Source of the DNA: Myxococcales bacterium
Lineage (GTDB): Bacteria > Myxococcota_A > Polyangia > Polyangiales > JADJMO01
Assembly: GCA_021783935.1 (NCBI GenBank)
Contig: JAJXTK010000445.1
Span: 1 to 5,565 of the forward strand
Direction: 5' to 3'
DNA: 5,565 bases
Part shown: positions 1 through 5,565 of the stretch, piece by piece
Position numbering within the stretch: position 1 is the first letter of the stretch
Layout of the letters: the number at the start of each line of letters is the position of its first letter
Translations under genes and position numbers: made by a program
Notes under the pieces: generated by a model
Told to the model about the DNA's origin: nothing
What the model saw: only the letters and a program-made list of their open reading frames with translations
Database searches by the model: none

Positions 1-1
1 G

Positions 2-1426
2 CCGCGCCTCGAGGAGGGGGATTTCGCCATCCAGATCACGCGCCCGCCGAGCGTCTCGCTGGAGGAGGCGATCCGGGGCACCACCGACGTCGAGCGGGTG
101 CTGCGCGGCTTCCCCGAGGTGCGGCGCGTCGTCTCGCGCACCGGCAGCCCCGACGTCGCGACCGACGTCATGGGGGTCGATCAGAGCGACGTCTTCGTCA
201 TCCTCGCGCCGCGGGGCGAGTGGACCTCGGCGCGAAGCCGCGAGGAGCTCGTCGGCAAGATGTCCGACGCGCTGATCAAGGCGCTGCCCGGCACCACGTT
301 CGGCTTCACGCAGCCGATCGAGATGCGCTTCCAGGAGCTGCTCGGCGGCATGAAGAGCGACGTCGGCGTGAAGGTCCACGGCGACGACATCGCGACGCTC
401 ACCCGCCTCGGCGAGGAGGTCCGCAGCGTCCTCTCGCACACCGCCGGCGCGGCCGATGTCCGCATGGAGCCGACCTCGGGGCTGCCGCTCGCCACGATCC
501 ACCCGGACCTGCAGCGCAGCGCTCGCCTCGGCATTCGCGCCGACGAGCTGCGCGCCGCGATCGAGTCGATGCGGGCCGGGCGCGACGTCGGCCTGCTGGT
601 CGAAGGGGAGCGGCGCTTCCCCGTGGTGGTGCGCGCCGACACGCCGCCGCCGCCGGTCGTCTCCGCGCTCGCGACCTTCCCGCTGGTGCTCGGCGAGGGG
701 CGCGCGGTGCCGCTCGGCGACGTGGCCGACGTGAAGGTCGAGGAGGGGCCCGCGCAGATCAGCCGCGAGTCGGCGCGCCGCCGCGTGCTGGTCGAGTGCA
801 ACGTGCGCGGGCGCGATCTCGCCGGCTTCGTGCAGGAGGCGCGCCGCAGGGTGTCGGCCATCACGCTGCCCGCCGGCTACTACGTCTCGTTCTCGGGGCA
901 ATACGAGAACCTCGCGCACGCGGCCACGCGCCTCGCGATCGTCGTGCCCGCGACGCTGGCCGCGATCTTCCTCGTGCTCTACCTCGCCTTCCACGAGGTC
1001 GTTCCCGCGCTGTTGATCTTCCTCAACGTGCCGGTCGCCGCGTCGGGCGGGCTCGTCTCGCTCTGGGCGCGCGGCCTGCCGCTCTCGATCTCGGCGGCGG
1101 TGGGCTTCATCGCCCTGTTCGGCGTCGCCACGCTCAACGGGGTCGTGCTCCTGTCGGCGGTGATGCGGCGCGAGGAGGACGGGCTCACCCCCTACGAGGC
1201 TGCGCGCGCAGCGGCGCACCAGCGGCTTCGCCCGGTGCTCACCACCGCCGTCGTCGCCTCGCTCGGGTTCTTGCCGATGGCGATCGCCACCGGCGCCGGC
1301 GCCGAGGTGCAGCGCCCGCTCGCCACGGTCGTCATGGGAGGGCTCGGCACGGCGACGCTGCTCACGCTCGGCGTGCTGCCGGCGCTCTGGGCGTTCGCGC
1401 GCAAGGGGCGCAAGGTCGAAGACTGA
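2..1426 (+). CDS. czcA: CusA/CzcA-family heavy-metal efflux RND transporter, C-terminal part (5' end outside window)
   Basis: This is the inner-membrane proton-driven pump subunit of a tripartite metal exporter. The frame is open from base 2 with no start, so the gene begins upstream, and 474 residues remain of a family of about 1,000-1,050. The first residues (PRLEEGDFAIQ) match the family's second periplasmic segment. SRTGSPDVATD, QISRES and VRGRDL follow in family order. The last five membrane helices lie at about residues 309-329, 335-357, 362-385, 411-430 and 437-465 of the partial protein. GFIALFGVATLNGVVL and GAGAEVQRPLATVV are typical of CzcA-like members. The TM4 proton-relay acidic residues would lie upstream. 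By manual alignment from memory, the three CusA copper-binding methionines are replaced by Glu112, Asp195 and Gln252, which favours divalent cations (Zn/Co/Cd/Ni) over Cu/Ag. The family is certain; the symbol and metal are inferred. No adaptor or outer-membrane partner is visible. Confidence 0.95.
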   Translation, partial: PRLEEGDFAIQITRPPSVSLEEAIRGTTDVERVLRGFPEVRRVVSRTGSPDVATDVMGVDQSDVFVILAPRGEWTSARSREELVGKMSDALIKALPGTTFGFTQPIEMRFQELLGGMKSDVGVKVHGDDIATLTRLGEEVRSVLSHTAGAADVRMEPTSGLPLATIHPDLQRSARLGIRADELRAAIESMRAGRDVGLLVEGERRFPVVVRADTPPPPVVSALATFPLVLGEGRAVPLGDVADVKVEEGPAQISRESARRRVLVECNVRGRDLAGFVQEARRRVSAITLPAGYYVSFSGQYENLAHAATRLAIVVPATLAAIFLVLYLAFHEVVPALLIFLNVPVAASGGLVSLWARGLPLSISAAVGFIALFGVATLNGVVLLSAVMRREEDGLTPYEAARAAAHQRLRPVLTTAVVASLGFLPMAIATGAGAEVQRPLATVVMGGLGTATLLTLGVLPALWAFARKGRKVED

Positions 1427-1458
1427 GCCTCGACTTCGGAGCGCCGTGCCCGTCGTTG

Positions 1459-1505
1459 CGAGGCATGGCGTCGATGGCCGCGCACGCCATCGCGAGCGCG
1501 CCTCG
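1459..1505. terminator. Possible bidirectional terminator between convergent genes
   Basis: The 108-base gap between the pump stop and the stop of the minus-strand gene holds competing inverted repeats. Arms atggcgt (1465-1471) and acgccat (1484-1490) pair perfectly over a 12-base loop. Alternatively cgatggc (1472-1478) pairs with gccatcg (1486-1492) over 7 bases. An outer pair, cgaggc (1459-1464) with gcctcg (1500-1505), can enclose either. The position suits a shared terminator. There is no T-tract on either strand, and such repeats are easy to find by chance in GC-rich DNA, so the call is weak. Confidence 0.25.
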
Positions 1506-1534
1506 GGCGGTGCGCGTCGGGGTCGCGGCGTCGG

Positions 1535-2200
1535 TCACTCGACCGACCGATCGCCGACGTCGACGAGGTGCGCGCCGACCATCTGGTGCCAGGCGAGGCC
1601 GACGGTGAGCAGCAGAAAGCGCGTGCCGCGATCTTCCTGCCCCTCGAGGCGCGGCGCCGTCCAGCGAAGCGCGCCGCCGAGGCGCAGCCAGGGTCCGCTC
1701 GCGCGCGCGGCGAGCGGCACCTCGACGCCGAGGCCGAGGTGCAGCCCGGCTCGCGCGGCGGGCGAGCCGTCGAGCGCCCCGAAGAACGTGCCGACCTCGA
1801 GGCCGACCGAGTCGAGCACCAGATCGGCCAACGCCGGCCCCCGCTCCATCGCCTTGAGGAAGCGAATCGGAAACAGCGGCCGCAGCTCGACGGCCGCGAC
1901 GAAGCCGCGCCGGTAGTCGCCGAGCGTCTGCGCCCTGGCGAACGCGTCGGCCTCTTCGTATTGCAGCACGACGCCCGCGCTCTGGAGGTAGCGCGCGCGC
2001 GCCTCGACGGCGACGACCGGACGCCGCTCGCTCGCGATCACCCCCCCCGCGACACCGACGCCGAGCTCGAGATCTCCATCGAGACGACCGTATGCCCCGT
2101 CGCCCTGCGACGCGGCCGTCGCGCCCGTGACCGCCAAAACGGCCGCCGCCGCGCAGGCCGAGGCCGCACGGCGGAAGCTAGGAGCATTCGCGGGCATCAC
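1535..2200 (-). CDS. Exported protein of unknown function, probably beta-strand-rich (outer-membrane-like)
   Basis: I do not recognise the family. The 221-residue protein has a signal peptide: an Arg-Arg n-region (residues 10-11), a hydrophobic Ala/Val/Leu core (about 12-27) and a likely signal peptidase I site after ATA (27-29). The mature part alternates polar and apolar residues in several stretches, for example DLELGVGVAGGV, VVAVEARARYL, GFVAAVELRPL, LHLGLGVEVPL and FLLLTVGLAW. This resembles transmembrane or packed beta-strands, so a small barrel or lipocalin-like fold is possible. The last residue is Glu, not the aromatic typical of many barrels. Two adjacent starts exist, GTG at 2200 and ATG at 2197. 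The GAAGG nearby is too close to either to be a good Shine-Dalgarno, and GGCGG just upstream is weaker but better placed. It lies 36 bases after ino1 on the same strand, so co-transcription or coupled translation is likely. A run of eight G falls inside the gene (see the repeat entry). Confidence 0.8.
   Translation of the reverse strand: MMPANAPSFRRAASACAAAAVLAVTGATAASQGDGAYGRLDGDLELGVGVAGGVIASERRPVVAVEARARYLQSAGVVLQYEEADAFARAQTLGDYRRGFVAAVELRPLFPIRFLKAMERGPALADLVLDSVGLEVGTFFGALDGSPAARAGLHLGLGVEVPLAARASGPWLRLGGALRWTAPRLEGQEDRGTRFLLLTVGLAWHQMVGAHLVDVGDRSVE
2041..2048. repeat. Eight-base C/G homopolymer inside the exported-protein gene
   Basis: Eight consecutive C on the plus strand read as G on the coding strand, in the part encoding Ala-Gly-Gly-Val early in the mature exported protein. 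The reading frame is intact as given. A run of this length can slip in replication and also causes sequencing errors. It is one of the few long homopolymers in the window. Confidence 0.8.
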
Positions 2201-2210
2201 CTTCGCCGCC

Positions 2211-2230
2211 GAATCAAACGAAGATGATTC
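2211..2230. repeat. Inverted repeat in the gap between ino1 and the exported-protein gene
   Basis: Arms gaatca (2211-2216) and tgattc (2225-2230) are perfect 6-base complements around an 8-base loop. The repeat fills most of the 36-base gap, sits just before the downstream ribosome-binding region and is clearly AT-richer than its surroundings. It could form a weak RNA hairpin affecting translation or mRNA stability, or be a small operator. No T-tract follows, so it does not look like a terminator. It could also be chance. Confidence 0.35.
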
Positions 2231-2236
2231 TCGAGG

Positions 2237-3550
<1,314 letters not shown>

Positions 3551-3558
3551 GCGAGTGG

Positions 3559-3563
3559 CTCCT
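3559..3563 (-). promoter_or_regulatory. Ribosome-binding site deciding the ino1 start
   Basis: The minus strand reads AGGAG here, 8 bases before the GTG at 3550. This is close to the ideal Shine-Dalgarno sequence and spacing, and it supports the GTG start over the upstream in-frame GTG at 3628. Confidence 0.75.
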
Positions 3564-3746
3564 GGTTCGGACGAAAGCTCGCTCTTCGGGCGCCAACGGC
3601 GGCGGGCGAAGTGGGCTGCGACTAGCACGACGGTCGCCCCCTTGGAACTTTCCGCTGCCCGTCCGTAAGCATTTCGCGGGCCGCGCGCGCCGATCGAGAG
3701 ATCTCCTGCGCCGCGCGCTCCGCCGCGTGCGCCGCGTGCGTCGCGG

Positions 3747-3764
3747 TGTCGTCGATTGACGACA
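3747..3764. repeat. Perfect inverted repeat between the transglycosylase gene and ino1
   Basis: Arms tgtcgtc (3747-3753) and gacgaca (3758-3764) are perfect 7-base complements around the loop gatt. It lies about 90 bases after the transglycosylase stop and about 200 bases before the ino1 start. It could be a hairpin ending the upstream transcript, though no T-tract follows, or a dyad operator upstream of ino1. The bases GACACC recur on the minus strand on both sides of the repeat. The role is unknown. Confidence 0.4.
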
Positions 3765-3851
3765 GGTGTCGCCCCGCCGACGTGCCGGCGTCGGACTTCG
3801 CCTCGGACCGCGCAGGCCGTCGGGGAGCACGCGCCGGCGCGGCGGGGCTCG

Positions 3852-5564
3852 TCAGCGCGACACGAAGCGAGCAGGCAGCGATGGCGGTGCGGCGCCGCGC
3901 AGGGCCGCGTAGCGCGCGAGGTTGCCGAGGACGAGCCCTACGTAGGCGCGCGTCTCGAGGAAGGGCACGCGCTCGAGGAACACGTCCGCGTCGAGCGCCC
4001 CCGCCTCGGCGAGCCATCGTCGCACTGCCGGCGCGCCCGCGTTGTAGGCGGCGATCACGAGCGGCGTGACGTTCGCGCGGCCGCTCGCGTCGGCGCCCGG
4101 GCCAAGCTCGCGGTAGAGCGCGCCGAGGTGTCGCGCCGCGAGATCGAGCTGCAGCCAGGGTGACTCGATGCGCGCGACGTCGTCGGGATCGAGCGTGAGC
4201 CCGGCCTCCTTCGCGGTCGCCACCGCGGTCGACGGCATGAGCTGCGCGAGCCCGAGCGCGCCCGCTGGCGAGACGGCGTGCACGCGAAACGCGCTCTCTT
4301 GGCGGAGGATCGCGTCGAGCAGCCCAGCGGGTAGGCCTTCGCGCGCCTCGAGCGCCTCGACGAGCGGCGCCCACGGCGTCGGAAACGCGCAGCGCCATGT
4401 CCAGCCGTCCGCGCTGCCGGGCGACGCGGGGAGCTCGAGCCGCACGCCGATCGCCCACTGCTCCGCGGGCGCCTCCAGCGTCGCGGCGAGCGCGCAGCGG
4501 GCCGCATCGTCGCCCGTCGTCAGGGCGACGAGCATTGGGCGCGCCTCGTCGTCGATCCCCGCGAGGTGCAGGAGCGCCGCCGGCGAAGGGAGCGTGACCG
4601 TCGCGCTCGAGGCAGCAGGGCCAGAGGGCCACGCGGGCTTCGCCGCGCCTAGCCGCGCGAGCCGGCCGCGCGCCGCGAGATCGACGTAGCTCCAGGGCTG
4701 CGCCGCCGAGAGGCGATCGAGCTCCGCGATGGCGGTCGCCGGCTCGTCGGCGCGCGCGGCGGCGATCGCCGACAGCAGGCCGGCGCGCGCGCGAGCGAAC
4801 GGATCCCGCTCGTAGGCCGCGGTCGCGATCGCGGAGAACGCCTTGCGCGCCTCGACGGCCTTGCCCGACTCGAGCAGCGCGATGGCACGGGCGCGCCGCG
4901 CCTCGCGGGCGTTGCCCTCTTGCCCCGGCGAGCGAGGGCAGCTGCCGCGTTGGTAGCGATCGTAGGCGGCCACCGCGTCGCCCCAGCGCCCGTGGAGCCA
5001 GCGCAGCTGCGCCGCGAGGTACGACGCCTCGCACGCCCAGCGCGTGCCCGGATGCGCCTTCGCGAGCGCCTCGTAGGCGACGATCGCGGCGTCGTCGTCG
5101 CCGGCGCGGCTCTGCGCGCGCACCGCGTGGAAGGCGTCGGTGAGCGCGTCGGCGTCGCTCGCGAGCTTGGCCGCCGCCGCGAGCGCGGGCGCGGCCTTCG
5201 CGTAGGCGTGCGCGCGGTAGAGCGCCCAGCCGCGCGCGCGCGCGAGCTTGCGCGCCCCCTCCCCGAGCTTCTGCGCCTCGTCGATCGCCGCGAGCGCCTC
5301 GCCCTCGCGCCCGATCGCCGCGAGCGCCTCGGCGCGCTTCAGCCACTCCGCGCTGGCGAGACCGCGCGGCGGCGCGACGAGCCCCGCGGCGATCGCCGCG
5401 TCGTAGTCGCGCGGGTGCGCGACGAAGAGCGCGCGCAGATCGCTCCTGAGCGCGGCTTCGTCGCCGAGCTGCGCGTCGAGCCGCGCGCGCGTCGCGCGGA
5501 GCGCGCCGGCCGAGAGCCCCGCCGAGGACGCGTCGGCGAGCGCGCGATCGATCGCCTCGCGCGC
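3852..5564 (-). CDS. Soluble lytic murein transglycosylase (Slt70-like, SLT domain), 5' end outside window
   Basis: The enzyme cleaves the MurNAc-GlcNAc bond of peptidoglycan in the periplasm, leaving 1,6-anhydro ends, and serves wall turnover or remodelling. The frame is open to the right edge, so the start and any signal peptide lie outside; 570 residues are present (E. coli Slt70 is about 645 with its signal). Residues 1 to about 300 are Ala-rich helical repeats of TPR-like type, for example AAIVAYEALAKAHPGTRW and AVAAYDRYQ. These match the superhelical scaffold of Slt70-like enzymes. A linker follows, then the catalytic domain at about 405-552. It shows ILRQESAF with catalytic Glu423 (codon 4296-4298), SPAGALGLAQLMPSTA (432-447), AAYNAGAPAVRRWL (505-518) and TRAYVGLVLGNLARY (538-552). 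All signature motifs are intact. The protein ends 18 residues later with FVSR. A GTG at 5123 is an internal codon, not the start, because repeat-like sequence continues upstream without a stop. It is very GC-rich, more so than ino1. The 301-base gap to ino1 argues against a tight operon. Confidence 0.93.
   Translation of the reverse strand, partial: AREAIDRALADASSAGLSAGALRATRARLDAQLGDEAALRSDLRALFVAHPRDYDAAIAAGLVAPPRGLASAEWLKRAEALAAIGREGEALAAIDEAQKLGEGARKLARARGWALYRAHAYAKAAPALAAAAKLASDADALTDAFHAVRAQSRAGDDDAAIVAYEALAKAHPGTRWACEASYLAAQLRWLHGRWGDAVAAYDRYQRGSCPRSPGQEGNAREARRARAIALLESGKAVEARKAFSAIATAAYERDPFARARAGLLSAIAAARADEPATAIAELDRLSAAQPWSYVDLAARGRLARLGAAKPAWPSGPAASSATVTLPSPAALLHLAGIDDEARPMLVALTTGDDAARCALAATLEAPAEQWAIGVRLELPASPGSADGWTWRCAFPTPWAPLVEALEAREGLPAGLLDAILRQESAFRVHAVSPAGALGLAQLMPSTAVATAKEAGLTLDPDDVARIESPWLQLDLAARHLGALYRELGPGADASGRANVTPLVIAAYNAGAPAVRRWLAEAGALDADVFLERVPFLETRAYVGLVLGNLARYAALRGAAPPSLPARFVSR
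5282..5331. repeat. 20-base direct repeat within the transglycosylase helical region
   Basis: The same 20 bases occur at 5282-5301 and 5312-5331, a 30-base period. On the coding strand they give two copies of EALAAI ten residues apart (EALAAIGREGEALAAID). This is a short in-frame tandem duplication or convergent codon use in a helical repeat region. Confidence 0.7.
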
Positions 5565-5565
5565 C

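Larger units (their letters stand above)
3551..3851 (-). other. Intergenic region and ino1 leader, no gene seen
   Basis: About 300 bases separate the transglycosylase stop from the ino1 start. No frame here has a start codon with a ribosome-binding site and a believable protein. An open minus-strand frame ending at 3622 contains a helical-looking stretch, but it has no usable start apart from an ATG giving 16 residues. The half nearer ino1 is slightly less GC-rich (around 3640-3680 and 3560-3580) and probably holds the ino1 promoter. I cannot place -35/-10 boxes with confidence; TTCCAA followed by TAGTCG at about 17 bases (near 3619-3647) is only a weak candidate. The half nearer the transglycosylase holds the inverted repeat at 3747-3764. 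Confidence 0.6.

Noticed and set aside
220..1608. Long plus-strand open frame in another frame across the efflux-pump gene
   Set aside because: It is an Arg/Ala/Gly-rich shadow with no domain resemblance. The overlapping frame matches the RND family along its whole length.
2130..2200. Lipoprotein signal in the exported protein, because of the Cys at residue 16
   Set aside because: The Cys lies before the hydrophobic core and no L-x-x-C lipobox surrounds it. A signal peptidase I site after Ala-Thr-Ala fits better.
1568..2227. Plus-strand open frame of 219 codons antisense to the exported-protein gene
   Set aside because: It is highly charged Arg/Glu/Ala shadow sequence. The minus-strand frame has a signal peptide, a sensible start position and beta-strand patterning.
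3580..3596. Sigma-54-like GG-N10-GC upstream of ino1 on the minus strand
   Set aside because: Only the GG and GC cores and a few other positions fit the consensus; the TT before GC is missing. Such matches are frequent by chance at this GC content.
3551..3628. Longer Ino1 starting at the upstream GTG (3628)
   Set aside because: It would add 26 Arg-rich residues not expected in the family. The GTG at 3550 has an AGGAG at ideal spacing.
3622..5346. Minus-strand open frame of 574 codons over the transglycosylase and the gap
   Set aside because: It is out of frame with the SLT motifs and low-complexity Arg/Ala/Gly. Its more natural-looking tail at 3622-3850 has no start codon with a ribosome-binding site.

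Overview
The window is very GC-rich DNA that is almost fully coding. Heavy use of G/C third positions, GTG starts, Ala/Arg-rich proteins and a bacterial-type inositol-phosphate synthase beside envelope genes suggest a large-genome, high-GC Gram-negative bacterium. A myxobacterium or relative (Myxococcota, old Deltaproteobacteria) fits best. This assignment is inference from composition and gene content, because there is no rRNA or other taxonomic marker here.

Layout: (1) Bases 2-1426, plus strand: the C-terminal 474 residues of a CusA/CzcA-type heavy-metal RND efflux pump, cut by the left window edge. (2) Bases 1427-1534: a short convergent gap with potential stem-loops. (3) Bases 1535-2200, minus strand: a 221-residue exported protein of unknown function that looks beta-strand-rich. 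(4) Bases 2237-3550, minus strand: inositol-3-phosphate synthase (ino1), 437 residues from a GTG start with a good Shine-Dalgarno, and with all four family lysines present. (5) Bases 3551-3851: a gap of about 300 bases with no convincing gene, holding the ino1 leader and one perfect inverted repeat. (6) Bases 3852-5564, minus strand: the C-terminal 570 residues of a Slt70-like lytic murein transglycosylase with an alpha-helical repeat region, cut by the right edge.

The three minus-strand genes run in the order transglycosylase, ino1, exported protein. Only ino1 and the exported protein are close enough (36 bases) to suggest one transcript. The 301-base gap suggests ino1 has its own promoter. 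Ino1 would make inositol phosphate from glucose 6-phosphate in the cytoplasm, for inositol lipids or solutes. The exported protein would act at the envelope. The efflux pump faces this pair and is probably unrelated to it. I see no tRNA, rRNA, CRISPR array, insertion sequence or phage gene, and no clear new multi-gene system. The least explained item is the ino1/exported-protein pair.
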